Shown here: positions 1 to 8,385 of the stretch, piece after piece
Layout of the letters: each line of letters opens with the position of its first letter
How positions within the stretch are numbered: position 1 is the first letter of the stretch
From: Streptomyces sp. SCSIO 75703
GTDB taxonomy: Bacteria; Actinomycetota; Actinomycetes; Streptomycetales; Streptomycetaceae
Direction: 5' to 3'
NCBI RefSeq assembly: GCF_036607905.1
Contig: NZ_CP144555.1
Span: 2,170,001-2,234,000 of the forward strand
DNA: 64,000 nucleotides
The notes under the pieces: generated by a model
What the model was told of the DNA's origin: nothing
What the model saw: the letters and a program-made list of their open reading frames with translations, nothing else
Databases searched by the model: none
Position numbers and translations under genes: made by a program

Positions 1-1197
1 GCCCCCGGCACCCCGGTGCTCTCCGTGCCGGCCAACAGCTTCCCCACCGCCGAGCGGCTCTTCTCCTTGGAGGGCAAGCTCAACGCGGCCACGCCCCGCA
101 AGGCGGAGACCGCCCTCGGCCTCTTCGAGCGGTACGTCGACACCACCGCCCTCAGCAGCCGCGTCTCCGCGCCCAGCGGCGACCGGGTCACGCCGATGAT
201 GTTCGAGCACCAGCTCCTGGAACAGGCGCGAAGCAGACTGCGCCGGGTCGTCCTGCCCGAGGGCACCGAGGAGCGCGTGCTGCACGCCGCCGAGGTGCTG
301 CTGCGCCGGGGCGTGTGCGAGCTGATCCTCCTCGGTCCGGTCGAGCAGATCCGCAAGAAGGCCGCCGACCTCGGCATCGACCTGGGCGACACCACCCTGA
401 TCGACCCGGCCACCAGCGAACTGCGCGACGCCTTCGCCGAGCGGTACGCCGCGCTGCGCGCCCACCGGGGCGTCACCGTGGAGCTGGCGTACGACGTGGT
501 CTCCGACGTGACCTACTTCGGCACGCTGATGGTCGAGGAGGGGCTGGCCGACGGCATGGTGTCCGGTTCGGCGCACTCGACGGCGGCGACGATCCGCCCG
601 GCCTTCGAGATCATCAAGACCACCCCGGAGGCGTCGATCGTCTCCTCGGTCTTCTTCATGTGCCTGGCCGACAAGGTCCTCGTCTACGGCGACTGCGCGG
701 TCAACCCGGCCCCGGACGCCGAGCAGCTCGCCGACATCGCCGTGCAGTCGGCCGAGACGGCCGCGCGCTTCGGGGTGGAGCCGAGGATCGCGATGCTGTC
801 GTACTCGACCGGCACCTCGGGCTCCGGCGCCGACGTGGACAAGGTCCGCCGGGCGACCGAGCTGGTGCGCGAGCGCCGCCCGGACCTGCGGATCGAGGGC
901 CCGATCCAGTACGACGCCGCGGTCGAGCCGTCGGTCGCCGCGACCAAGCTGCCCGGCTCCGAGGTCGCCGGCCAGGCGACCGTGCTGATCTTCCCCGACC
1001 TCAACACCGGCAACAACACCTACAAGGCCGTGCAGCGTTCGGCCGGGGCCATCGCGGTGGGCCCGGTCCTCCAGGGGCTGCGCAAGCCGGTCAACGACCT
1101 GTCCCGGGGCGCCCTCGTCCAGGACATCGTCAACACCGTCGCCATCACGGCGATCCAGGCCCAGCAGTCCCCCGCCGAGGAGGCGTCCGCCCCGTGA
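1..1197 (+). CDS. pta: Phosphate acetyltransferase, C-terminal part (cut by window start)
   Basis: Interconverts acetyl-CoA and acetyl phosphate, feeding the acetate kinase encoded next to it. The frame is already open at base 1, so the N-terminal half (DRTGG-type regulatory region in actinobacterial Pta) lies outside the window. What is seen is the linker and the complete PTA/PTB catalytic domain: the segment from about position 190 contains VVLPEGTEERVLHAA, then GLADGMVSGSAHSTA and the C-terminal FPDLNTGNNTYKAVQR, all family signatures. The stop overlaps the ackA GTG start by four bases (GTGA), so the two are translationally coupled. Identification is firm; the true start is not in view. 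Confidence 0.95.
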   Translation, partial: APGTPVLSVPANSFPTAERLFSLEGKLNAATPRKAETALGLFERYVDTTALSSRVSAPSGDRVTPMMFEHQLLEQARSRLRRVVLPEGTEERVLHAAEVLLRRGVCELILLGPVEQIRKKAADLGIDLGDTTLIDPATSELRDAFAERYAALRAHRGVTVELAYDVVSDVTYFGTLMVEEGLADGMVSGSAHSTAATIRPAFEIIKTTPEASIVSSVFFMCLADKVLVYGDCAVNPAPDAEQLADIAVQSAETAARFGVEPRIAMLSYSTGTSGSGADVDKVRRATELVRERRPDLRIEGPIQYDAAVEPSVAATKLPGSEVAGQATVLIFPDLNTGNNTYKAVQRSAGAIAVGPVLQGLRKPVNDLSRGALVQDIVNTVAITAIQAQQSPAEEASAP

Positions 1198-2405
1198 GCC
1201 CCACCCGTGTCCTGGTCCTCAACTCCGGCTCCTCGTCGGTGAAGTACCAGTTGCTGGACATGCGCGACCACAGCCGGCTGGCGGTGGGCCTGGTCGAGCG
1301 GATCGGCGAGGAGACCTCGCGGCTGCGGCACCGGCCGCTGTGGGCGGGCGGCGGGGACCGGGAGCGCGAGGGCGCCATCGCCGACCACGACGCGGCCCTG
1401 GAGGCCGTGGCGCAGGAACTGGCCAAGGACGGGCTCGGCCTCGACTCCCCGGAACTGGCCGCGATCGGGCACCGGGTGGTGCACGGCGGCCGGCGCTTCA
1501 CCGAGCCGACCGTGGTGGACGACGCCGTGCTCGCCGAGATCGAACGCCTGATCCCGGTCGCCCCGCTGCACAACCCGGCCAACCTGACCGGCATCCGCGT
1601 CGCCCGCGGGCTCCGCCCGGACCTGCCGCAGGTCGCCGTCTTCGACACCGCGTTCCACACGACGATGCCCGAGTCGGCCGCCCGCTACGCGATCGACACC
1701 GAGACCGCCGACCGGCACCGCGTCCGCCGCTACGGCTTCCACGGCACCTCGCACGCCTACGTCTCCCGGGCCACCGCGCGCCTGCTGGGCAAGGAACCCG
1801 CGGACGTCAACGTGATCGTGCTCCACCTGGGCAACGGCGCCTCGGCCTCCGCGGTGCGCGGCGGCCGGTGCGTGGACACCTCCATGGGGCTGACGCCTTT
1901 GGAGGGGCTGGTGATGGGTACGCGCTCGGGAGACATGGACCCTGCCGTCATCTTCCATTTGATGCGGGTCGGCGGAATGTCCGCCGACGAGATCGACGAA
2001 CTCCTCAACAAGAGGAGCGGTCTGACCGGACTCTGCGGTGACAACGACATGCGCGAGATCCTCCGCCGGAAGCGGGCCGGTGACGAACGGGCGCGGCTCG
2101 CGTTCGACATCTACGTCCACCGGCTGAAGAAGTACGTCGGGGCCTATTACGCCGTCCTCGGACGGGTGGACGCGGTCGCCTTCACGGCGGGGGTGGGCGA
2201 GAACTCCGCCCCGGTGCGCGAGGCTGCCCTCGCCGGCCTGGAGACCCTGGGCCTGGAGGTGGACGGCGGGCTGAACACCGCGCCCGGCGACGGGGCGCGG
2301 CTCATCTCGCCCGCGCACGCCCGCGTGGCGGTCGCCGTGGTTCCCACGGACGAGGAATTGGAGATCGCCACACAGACCTACGAGCTGGTCGGAAAGGACG
2401 GCTGA
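1194..2405 (+). CDS. ackA: Acetate kinase
   Basis: 403 aa, the usual family length. Makes ATP and acetate from acetyl phosphate (reversible), cytoplasmic, as partner of Pta. N-terminal VLVLNSGSSSVKYQL is the phosphate-binding signature, GYRV-type IGHRVVHGG and the second signature YGFHGTSHAYVS follow, and TAGVGENS lies near the C-terminus. The GTG start overlaps the pta stop; no independent ribosome-binding site is needed. The frame stays open far upstream inside pta, but that extension is a shadow. A weak stem-loop follows the stop (2410-2454) before pyk. Confidence 0.96.
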   Translation: MSPTRVLVLNSGSSSVKYQLLDMRDHSRLAVGLVERIGEETSRLRHRPLWAGGGDREREGAIADHDAALEAVAQELAKDGLGLDSPELAAIGHRVVHGGRRFTEPTVVDDAVLAEIERLIPVAPLHNPANLTGIRVARGLRPDLPQVAVFDTAFHTTMPESAARYAIDTETADRHRVRRYGFHGTSHAYVSRATARLLGKEPADVNVIVLHLGNGASASAVRGGRCVDTSMGLTPLEGLVMGTRSGDMDPAVIFHLMRVGGMSADEIDELLNKRSGLTGLCGDNDMREILRRKRAGDERARLAFDIYVHRLKKYVGAYYAVLGRVDAVAFTAGVGENSAPVREAALAGLETLGLEVDGGLNTAPGDGARLISPAHARVAVAVVPTDEELEIATQTYELVGKDG

Positions 2406-2409
2406 GGAA

Positions 2410-2454
2410 GCGCCGGGGCCCGGAGCGGGAATTCACGAGTGAGCACCCCGGCGC
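2410..2454 (+). terminator. Possible stem-loop after ackA
   Basis: GCGCCGGGG at 2410-2418 pairs with CCCCGGCGC at 2446-2454 around a 27-base loop. It lies just after the ackA stop and before the pyk promoter. The long loop makes it a weak terminator candidate. Confidence 0.35.
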
Positions 2455-2475
2455 CCATCTGTACCTTCCGCCAGA

Positions 2476-2509
2476 CGGAATATTCCGCAGCGAAACAAAC
2501 AGATAGGAT
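2476..2509 (+). promoter_or_regulatory. Putative pyk promoter with palindrome over the -35 region
   Basis: A -10-like TAGGAT lies at 2504-2509, and the pyk ATG follows exactly six bases later, so the transcript would start at or next to the ATG (leaderless). No Shine-Dalgarno sequence precedes the ATG, which agrees. The 12-base perfect palindrome CGGAATATTCCG (2476-2487) lies where the -35 box would be and could be an operator. This is inference from sequence only. Confidence 0.5.
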
Positions 2510-2515
2510 CGCCCC

Positions 2516-3946
2516 ATGCGCCGTTCGAAAATCGTCTGTACTCTCGGCCCCGCGGTCGACTCCCACGAGCAGCTCGTCGCGCTGACCGAGGCGGGCATGA
2601 ACGTGGCCCGCTTCAATTTCAGCCACGGCACCCACGCCGAGCACCAGGGGCGGTACGACCGCGTCCGGGCCGCGGCCAAGGAGACGGGCCGGGCGATCGG
2701 CGTCCTGGCCGACCTCCAGGGGCCCAAGATCCGTCTGGAGACCTTCGCCGAGGGCCCCGTCGAGTTGGTGCGCGGCGACGAGTTCACCATCACCACCGAG
2801 GACGTGCCGGGCGACCGGACGATCTGCGGTACCACCTACAAGGGCCTGCCCGCCGACGTCGCCAAGGGCGACCAGGTGCTCATCAACGACGGCAACGTCG
2901 AGCTGAGGGTCACCGAGGTCGACGGTCCGCGGGTGCGGACCATGGTCATCGAGGGCGGGGTCATCTCCGACCACAAGGGCATCAACCTGCCCGGCGCCGC
3001 GGTGAACGTCCCCGCGCTGTCCGAGAAGGACGTCGAGGACCTGCGGTTCGCCCTGCGCATGGGCTGCGACCTGGTCGCCCTCTCCTTCGTCCGGAACGCG
3101 GCGGACATCGCCGACGTGCACCGGGTGATGGACGAGGAGGGCCGCCGGGTGCCCGTCATCGCCAAGGTGGAGAAGCCGCAGGCGGTGGAGAACATGGCGG
3201 ACGTCGTCATGGCCTTCGACGGCGTCATGGTCGCCCGCGGCGACCTGGCCGTCGAGTACCCGCTCGAAAAGGTCCCGATGGTGCAGAAGCGGCTGATCGA
3301 GCTGTGCCGTCGCAACGCCAAGCCGGTGATCGTGGCGACCCAGATGATGGAGTCGATGATCACCAACTCGCGCCCGACCCGCGCCGAGGCGTCCGACGTC
3401 GCCAACGCCATCCTGGACGGCGCCGACGCGGTGATGCTCTCCGCCGAGTCGAGCGTGGGCGCCTACCCGGTCGAGACGGTCAAGACCATGTCGAAGATCG
3501 TCCGGGCCGCCGAGCAGGAGCTGCTCTCCAAGGGCCTGCAGCCGCTGGTGCCGGGCAAGAAGCCGCGTACGCAGGGCGGTTCGGTGGCCCGTGCCGCCGC
3601 CGAGATCGCCGACTTCCTGGGCGCCAAGGGCCTGGTGGCCTTCACCCAGTCCGGCGACACCGCGCGCCGCCTCTCGCGCTACCGCGCCACGCAGCCGATC
3701 CTCGCCTTCACCACCGACGAGTCCACCCGCAACCAGCTCGCGCTGAGCTGGGGCGTGGAGCCGCACGTGGTGCCGTTCGTCAACAGCACGGACGAGATGG
3801 TGGACCTGGTCGACCAGGAGATGGTCCGGCTGAGCCGCTTCAACGACGGGGACATCGTCGTGATCACGGCCGGTTCGCCCCCCGGCGTCCCCGGCACCAC
3901 CAACATGGTCCGGGTGCACCACCTGGGCGAGGCCCGCCGCGCCTGA
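2516..3946 (+). CDS. pyk: Pyruvate kinase
   Basis: 476 aa, full length. Converts phosphoenolpyruvate and ADP to pyruvate and ATP, the final step of glycolysis, and sits beside pta-ackA that drain excess acetyl-CoA. The N-terminus RRSKIVCTLGPA is typical. The active-site segment VIAKVEKPQAVENM supplies the catalytic Lys, MVARGDLAVEYP the metal-binding region, and PVIVATQMMESMITNSRPTRAE is the effector/substrate loop that marks class II enzymes. The C-terminal domain is complete. S. coelicolor has two pyk genes; by neighbourhood this is the one beside ackA. The ATG at 2516 is probably leaderless. Confidence 0.96.
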   Translation: MRRSKIVCTLGPAVDSHEQLVALTEAGMNVARFNFSHGTHAEHQGRYDRVRAAAKETGRAIGVLADLQGPKIRLETFAEGPVELVRGDEFTITTEDVPGDRTICGTTYKGLPADVAKGDQVLINDGNVELRVTEVDGPRVRTMVIEGGVISDHKGINLPGAAVNVPALSEKDVEDLRFALRMGCDLVALSFVRNAADIADVHRVMDEEGRRVPVIAKVEKPQAVENMADVVMAFDGVMVARGDLAVEYPLEKVPMVQKRLIELCRRNAKPVIVATQMMESMITNSRPTRAEASDVANAILDGADAVMLSAESSVGAYPVETVKTMSKIVRAAEQELLSKGLQPLVPGKKPRTQGGSVARAAAEIADFLGAKGLVAFTQSGDTARRLSRYRATQPILAFTTDESTRNQLALSWGVEPHVVPFVNSTDEMVDLVDQEMVRLSRFNDGDIVVITAGSPPGVPGTTNMVRVHHLGEARRA

Positions 3947-3972
3947 GGCGCGGCCGGGACGACCGCAGCGGC

Positions 3973-4014
3973 GCCGGAGGGCGCTCCCCGCACGGGCGGG
4001 GGGCGCCCTCCGGC
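3973..4014. terminator. Bidirectional terminator between pyk and the convergent envelope operon
   Basis: A 19-base stem: GCCGGAGGGCGCTCCCCGC (3973-3991) pairs with its complement ending at 4014, with a single G-T wobble and a four-base loop. It lies between two convergent genes, 26 bases after the pyk stop and 18 bases from the stop of the opposite gene, so it can serve both strands. Confidence 0.8.
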
Positions 4015-4032
4015 CGTACGCGGGGTGCCCGC

Positions 4033-5424
4033 TCAGCTCGTGTACTGGTGCAGCCCGGGGATGTGCAGCGTGCCGCCGAACTGGCCGGCCTGGACGACCG
4101 TCACCTTGGTGAAGTAGATCAGCGGGATGTCCAGCGGGGGCGGGTGCTCCGGGTCGAAGGTGACCGGGATCAGCCCGAGCAGGTTGCCCGAGATGCGCTC
4201 CGTGTACATCACCGTGCGGCCGTCGCGGATCGTGGACGTCGAGCCCTTGGCCGCCTGCACGTGGTAGGTGCGGCCGGACTGGTCGTCCTTGACGGTCTGG
4301 TGCAGGTCGCCGATGTCGGTGCCCTGGGAGATCACGTACTTGAGCACCTTCTTGGTGGTGCCGTTGGCGGTGCGCACCTCGACGATGCCCTCGTAGGAGG
4401 CTCCCTTCAGCAGCAGGGAGCTGGCGTTGAGGTACCACGGGTCGTCCGGCAGCGGGACGGTGTTGTCGACGCCGCCCCGCGCGTCGGTGGCGACCGGGCA
4501 GTCGTCGAGGTCCTTGCCCGGGGTCTCGGTGGCGCTGGGGGTCGGGGTCGGCGAGGGGGTGGCCTCCTCGGCCGGCTCCTCGGCGGCGGGGTCCTGCGCG
4601 GGGGCGGTGGGCCCGCCGCCGGTCTTCCCGGCCGGGTCCTTGCCGCTCTCCGCGCCGCCGTCCGCGCCGGCGTCCTCGCCCGTGGCCTTCCCCGTGTCCT
4701 TCGCCGTGTCCTTCGCCGGGGCGGAGGCGTCCTGGGCGGGGCCGCCGGAGGCCGAGGCGCCGGGGGCCGGGGTCTCGCCGGCCTTGGCACCGCCGGTGAA
4801 GAAGTCCTCCAGCGCGTCGCCGATGTCCGTCAGCAGCCCGCCGCCGCTCTCCGAGGCGGAGGGCGCCGGGGCAGCCGGGGACGTCTCGGCGCCGCCCGCC
4901 TTCTCCTGCCCCCCGGCCTGCGGGGCGCCGGGCGCGGAGCCCGCCTCGTCGCCGGAACCTGAATCCGGCGAAGAGGGCGAACTCCCGCCCGTGCCCGTGT
5001 CCTTGCCGGCGCCGTCGGCGCCCGTGCCGCCCTGCGCTCCCTGGTCTGCGGCCCCGTCCCGCGGTCCGCCGTCACCGCCGTCCCCGGCCTCGTCCTCCCG
5101 GTCCGCCGCGCCGGTCGCGGAGGGCGTCGGGGACGGGGTGCCGTCCTGCTCCGCCCCCTCCAGGGCGGCCACGCACTCCTTGTACTCGTCGGCGGTCAGG
5201 CTCTTGGCCGCCGGGTTCGCGTCGTTGCCGTCGGCGAGCGCCAGCGTGGGCGTGAACCCCATGCCCATGAGGACCGCGGTGGGCATCGCCGCCAGGGCTA
5301 TCGCCTTCCCGGCCGGCATGTGGAACCTGGTGAACAGCGGCTTTCTGGGTGCCGCGTGGCGCGGCCCGTTTCTCGCACGGGACGTGCCCGCGTCAGTCCC
5401 GCGGGTCTCCTCGTCAGCCGGCAC
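4033..5424 (-). CDS. Exported Pro/Ala/Gly/Glu-rich protein with conserved C-terminal domain, third gene of DUF6230-DUF6114 operon
   Basis: 463 aa, GTG start preceded by GGGAGG. A basic N-terminus is followed by one hydrophobic segment (about residues 42-63, ending TLALA-DG) that could be a signal peptide or anchor. Residues 65-90 form a small region with one Cys. Residues 95-305 are low-complexity Pro, Ala, Gly, Glu, Asp and Ser, a likely cell-wall-spanning stretch. The last 150 residues look globular and beta-rich, ending in HQYTS. The gene overlaps the DUF6114 stop by 11 bases. No enzyme motif is seen. I infer an envelope protein whose C-terminal domain is held outside the membrane; function unknown. 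Confidence 0.75.
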   Translation of the reverse strand: MPADEETRGTDAGTSRARNGPRHAAPRKPLFTRFHMPAGKAIALAAMPTAVLMGMGFTPTLALADGNDANPAAKSLTADEYKECVAALEGAEQDGTPSPTPSATGAADREDEAGDGGDGGPRDGAADQGAQGGTGADGAGKDTGTGGSSPSSPDSGSGDEAGSAPGAPQAGGQEKAGGAETSPAAPAPSASESGGGLLTDIGDALEDFFTGGAKAGETPAPGASASGGPAQDASAPAKDTAKDTGKATGEDAGADGGAESGKDPAGKTGGGPTAPAQDPAAEEPAEEATPSPTPTPSATETPGKDLDDCPVATDARGGVDNTVPLPDDPWYLNASSLLLKGASYEGIVEVRTANGTTKKVLKYVISQGTDIGDLHQTVKDDQSGRTYHVQAAKGSTSTIRDGRTVMYTERISGNLLGLIPVTFDPEHPPPLDIPLIYFTKVTVVQAGQFGGTLHIPGLHQYTS

Positions 5425-6022
5425 TGTGCCTCCCGTTCGCCCCGTTGGCCGGGCTCGTTCCTGACAGATCGTTGTCCTGCGGCGCCTCGGCGGCCGGCGA
5501 GGGAGCCCCGTCTCCCGTCCCGTCCTCCGGCAGCGGCTCCGGGGCCTTCGCGGCGGCGGGCGCCGCCGGCGCCTCCTCCCGCGGGGCGCGCCCGGCCGCC
5601 ACGCCCTCCCGGCCCGGGTCCCCGGACGGCGTGCCCGGCGCCCACGAGACGGCCATCGCCCCGCCGATGAGCGCCAGCAGGAAGCCGATGAGGAAGCCGC
5701 CGAGGTTGGAGACGGGGAGGGAGACGAGTGCCAGCAGGATCGCCGCCACGCCCGCGAAGACCTGGACGTGCTTCTGGAACCAGAGGCTGATGCCCAGGAC
5801 GATCAGCAGCACGCCGATGATCAGGGACCCCGCGCCCGCCGTGGTGGCCATCGCCAGTGTCAGATGGCCGATCTGGAGGTGGGCGTAGGGGAAGTAGGCG
5901 ATGGGGAGTCCGGCGAGCGCGACGAACAGTCCGGCCCAGAACGGCCGCGTGCCTCGCCAGACGCGGAACTGCTGCCTTCGGCGGACGAACTGGCCTGAGG
6001 CGGCAGGGGTCTCGGCGCTCAT
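5414..6022 (-). CDS. DUF6114 family membrane protein
   Basis: 202 aa starting at the ATG at 6022 (MSAETPAAS), with purines (GGGAG) upstream. Four hydrophobic segments lie between residues about 25 and 125 (first FWAGLFVALAGLPIAYF, then ATTAGAGSLIIGVLLIVL, VFAGVAAILLALVSL and FLIGFLLALIGGAMAV), followed by an Ala/Pro/Glu-rich cytoplasmic or exported tail of about 75 residues. Members of this family are found beside DUF6230 proteins in Streptomyces. It probably forms the membrane partner of the two exported neighbours. No catalytic residues are apparent. Confidence 0.8.
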   Translation of the reverse strand: MSAETPAASGQFVRRRQQFRVWRGTRPFWAGLFVALAGLPIAYFPYAHLQIGHLTLAMATTAGAGSLIIGVLLIVLGISLWFQKHVQVFAGVAAILLALVSLPVSNLGGFLIGFLLALIGGAMAVSWAPGTPSGDPGREGVAAGRAPREEAPAAPAAAKAPEPLPEDGTGDGAPSPAAEAPQDNDLSGTSPANGANGRHSAG

Positions 6023-6137
6023 GGAAAACAGCTCCCTGGTACGGCGTTGCTCTGGTGGAGAGACGGCCGCGCGCCAGGGCGCGGCCGGAGAGGTGACGGG
6101 CGGGGGCGCCTCGGCTCCCCCGCCCGTCAGCGAGTGC

Positions 6138-6770
6138 CTAGTAGCACTCCTTGACACCCGTGGACAGGGACATCTTCAGTCCGCTGAGCTTGAAGGTTCC
6201 GGCGGTGGTCGCCCACGCCGTCTGCTTCACGTCGGTCAGCGTGGCCGAGTCGGCCTGCTGCGCGAATCCGTACGGGTTCGCGGTGTCGCCCTTCTTGATG
6301 CCGGGACCCTTGTTCGCGTCCTTCGCGGCGACACCGATGTCGATGCCGTGGAAGGTGGCGTCGGCCTGCAGGTCCTCGACGTCGATGTACAGGTTCTTGG
6401 CCTCGACCGGGTTCTTGCCCCCGCCGGCCGTCAGCATGAGGCTGACCGAGCCGAGCAGCGGGATGTCCGGGGTGACCACGGACTGGCACATGCCCTTGAT
6501 CGTCGCCGACTGGAACGCCGAGACGGCGACGGGGTGAGCCGTCTGCTTGCCGTCCAGCGTGTAACCCGAGTCGATGGCGCCGTACTGGGAGAAGCCCGTG
6601 CCCTCGAGCCGGTCCGCCGTCACCTTGAACGACTGGCCGGAGACGCTGAACGAGGCGGCGAGCGCGCCCTGTGCCAGCGCGACGCCTATCGCGGCCGTGG
6701 CGGCCACGCTGGGCACCATGACCACGGCGAACCGCTTCCATCTGGTCCCGCCACGCACCTGGGACTCCAT
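6138..6770 (-). CDS. DUF6230 family exported protein
   Basis: 210 aa from the ATG at 6770, which has a near-perfect AGGAGG four bases upstream; longer in-frame starts lack this. One hydrophobic segment (about residues 15-38, ending ALAASFSVSG) looks like a signal peptide or uncleaved anchor. The rest is Thr/Ser/Gly-rich and probably beta-structured, with conserved features GTGFSQYG, MCQSVVTPDIP and a C-terminal KECY. Some databases label relatives 'cholesterol esterase', but there is no GxSxG lipase motif, so that label is not supported. First gene of the three-gene operon ending at 4033. Confidence 0.82.
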   Translation of the reverse strand: MESQVRGGTRWKRFAVVMVPSVAATAAIGVALAQGALAASFSVSGQSFKVTADRLEGTGFSQYGAIDSGYTLDGKQTAHPVAVSAFQSATIKGMCQSVVTPDIPLLGSVSLMLTAGGGKNPVEAKNLYIDVEDLQADATFHGIDIGVAAKDANKGPGIKKGDTANPYGFAQQADSATLTDVKQTAWATTAGTFKLSGLKMSLSTGVKECY

Positions 6771-7151
6771 ATTTCCTCCTTCTCGGACGTACATCCCCTG
6801 GCCTCGGCTCGCCCCGGTTCGGCGGCTCGGCCGGGCAGGGATGGGAGAAGTGCTACGTCCTCGGGAAGGAGAGCGCCCGCGCTCGGCGGCACGCGACAAC
6901 GCGCCCGAATCACCGGCGTTCACCCCCGAGCGACAACCACTGGTCGCGCCTGACGCACATCACGCACAACCCTGCTGGGCAGGCTTCACCGGGTGGGCGA
7001 AGACCCCCCTGCCCAGGAACCGGCGCACCTGCCGCCGGAACCGCTCGGTGGGGACCCAGGGAGCCCCGCGACCCGACTGGCTCTCGGGCTGCGGGGAATG
7101 GACCGAGCGTCGCCGATCGTGGTGCATTCTCGCCGCCCGCACAAGGGGGTT

Positions 7152-7169
7152 CGTTACTCGCTGGTAACG
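7152..7169. promoter_or_regulatory. Inverted repeat, possible operator
   Basis: CGTTAC and GTAACG are separated by six bases (TCGCTG), a perfect 6+6 inverted repeat in an A/T-richer island of the intergenic region. It resembles a TetR-type operator in form. It lies about 380 bases upstream of the DUF6230 start and beyond the thioredoxin terminator, so it most likely concerns the minus-strand envelope operon. Confidence 0.35.
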
Positions 7170-7298
7170 GCCATCTGTCCGCAACACGACACGCCGCCGC
7201 CGGACGGCGACGCTGGGTGCCTCACGGGGCCGGAACAAAGAGGCGCCTAACCGGACGGACCCCGACAGACCGACGAGCCCGACTTACCGACAGTAACA

Positions 7299-7336
7299 GC
7301 GGCCGCGATTGCCAAGATTTGGCAAACCGCGGCCGC
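7299..7336 (-). terminator. Nested stem-loop downstream of the thioredoxin gene
   Basis: The outer arms GCGGCCGCG (7299-7307) and CGCGGCCGC (7328-7336) enclose an inner stem TTGCCAA/TTGGCAA (7309-7315, 7319-7325) with a three-base loop. It could be a second terminator or a processed RNA end following the stem at 7365-7400. Confidence 0.5.
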
Positions 7337-7364
7337 ATCGCCGTCTCTTCGACGGCTGTTTCCC

Positions 7365-7400
7365 ACGGGCCCCTCCGGTCGGCGACCGGCCGGGGCCCGT
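7365..7400 (-). terminator. Terminator of the thioredoxin gene
   Basis: ACGGGCCCC (7365-7373) pairs with GGGGCCCGT (7392-7400), and CCGGTC/GACCGG pair inside. The structure begins eight bases after the stop codon at 7408 on the minus strand. Confidence 0.75.
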
Positions 7401-7407
7401 CCGGTCC

Positions 7408-8385
7408 TCAGTACAGCGCGCGGGCGAGCGCCCTGCGCGCCGCGGCCACCCGGGGGTCGTCGGCGCCGACGACCTCGAACAGCTCCAGCAGCCGCAGCCG
7501 CACCGCGTCCCGGTCCTCCCCGGCGGTCACCCGCACGGTGTCGACGAGGCGCGAGAAGGCGTCCTCGACGTGACCGCCGACCAGGTCCAGGTCGGCCGCG
7601 GCGATCTGCGCCTGGGCGTCGCCCGGACGCTCGGCGGCCTCCTGGCGCACCCGCTGCGGATCGGCGTCCTGCACCCTCTGGAGCAGTTCCGCCTGGGCGA
7701 GGCCGAGCTTGGCCTCGGTGTTGGCCGGCTCCTCGGCCAGTACGTTCTTGTACGCCTGGACGGCGCCGGCCAGATCGCCCGCGTCCAGCGCGCGGACGGC
7801 GGCCTCCAGCGCGGCGTCGTGCGGTCCGGCGGGGCGCTCGGGGGCGGCGGGGCGCGCGGCGCCCGGCTCCGCCTCGGGGTCGACGACCAGACCGGTCAGG
7901 CCGAAGCGCTCCTCGGCGACCTGCACCAACTGGTCCAGGGTCTGGCGGATCTGGGCCTCGCCGGCGGCGCCCTGGAAGAGCGGCAGCGCCTGTCCGGCGA
8001 CCACCGCGAACACCGCCGGGATGCCCTGGACGCCGAACTGCTGCATCAGCATCTGGTTGGCGTCGACGTCGATCTTGGCGAGGAGGAAGCGGCCGGCGTA
8101 CTCGACGGCGAGGCGTTCCAGGACCGGGCTGAGCTGCTTGCAGGGCTCGCACCACTCGGCCCAGAAGTCGATGACGACCGGGACCTCGGTGGACCGCTGC
8201 AGGACGTCGGCCTCGAAGCCCGCCTCGTCGACGTCGATGACGAGGTCGGCCGGGGAGACGGCCCCCGGGCCGCCGTGCCGGGCCGCCTCCGCGCGCGCCT
8301 GCTCCGCCTTCGCCTTGGCCTCCTGGGCCGCCTTCACCGCGGCGAGGTCGACGACCCCGCTCATGGACATGTTCCGTGGCTGCAT
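7408..8385 (-). CDS. Thioredoxin-TPR protein (CnoX/YbbN-like)
   Basis: 325 aa, three times a plain thioredoxin. Residues 40-150 form a thioredoxin fold with the active site WCEPC (Cys79, Cys82), a CxxC variant that differs from the WCGPC of classical thioredoxins. The remaining 170 residues contain helical repeats (for example AVQAYKNVLAEEPANTEAKLGLAQ) like the TPR-type tail of YbbN/CnoX, a holdase that protects proteins during oxidative stress. The ATG at 8385 is preceded by GGGGAGGA; an ATG five codons further in is possible. It forms its own transcription unit ended by strong stem-loops. Redox or chaperone role is inferred from family. Confidence 0.87.
   Translation of the reverse strand: MQPRNMSMSGVVDLAAVKAAQEAKAKAEQARAEAARHGGPGAVSPADLVIDVDEAGFEADVLQRSTEVPVVIDFWAEWCEPCKQLSPVLERLAVEYAGRFLLAKIDVDANQMLMQQFGVQGIPAVFAVVAGQALPLFQGAAGEAQIRQTLDQLVQVAEERFGLTGLVVDPEAEPGAARPAAPERPAGPHDAALEAAVRALDAGDLAGAVQAYKNVLAEEPANTEAKLGLAQAELLQRVQDADPQRVRQEAAERPGDAQAQIAAADLDLVGGHVEDAFSRLVDTVRVTAGEDRDAVRLRLLELFEVVGADDPRVAAARRALARALY

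Larger units (their letters stand above)
6771..7407. other. 637-base intergenic region between the DUF6230 operon and the thioredoxin gene
   Basis: No coding region is supported here. It contains the leader of the DUF6230 gene (AGGAGG next to its ATG), an inverted repeat CGTTAC-N6-GTAACG at 7152-7169, and two stem-loops at 7299-7336 and 7365-7400 that end the thioredoxin transcript. The open frames seen here have poor codon pattern and no ribosome-binding sites. Confidence 0.6.

Noticed and set aside
315..1193. Long upstream extension of the ackA frame inside pta
   Set aside because: Arg/Gly/Pro-rich translation typical of the off-frame of a high-G+C gene; the GTG at 1194 starts the conserved VLVLNSGSSS.
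6771..6923. Longer start for the DUF6230 protein at 6923
   Set aside because: The near-perfect AGGAGG directly before the ATG at 6770 and a signal peptide right after it decide for the shorter form.
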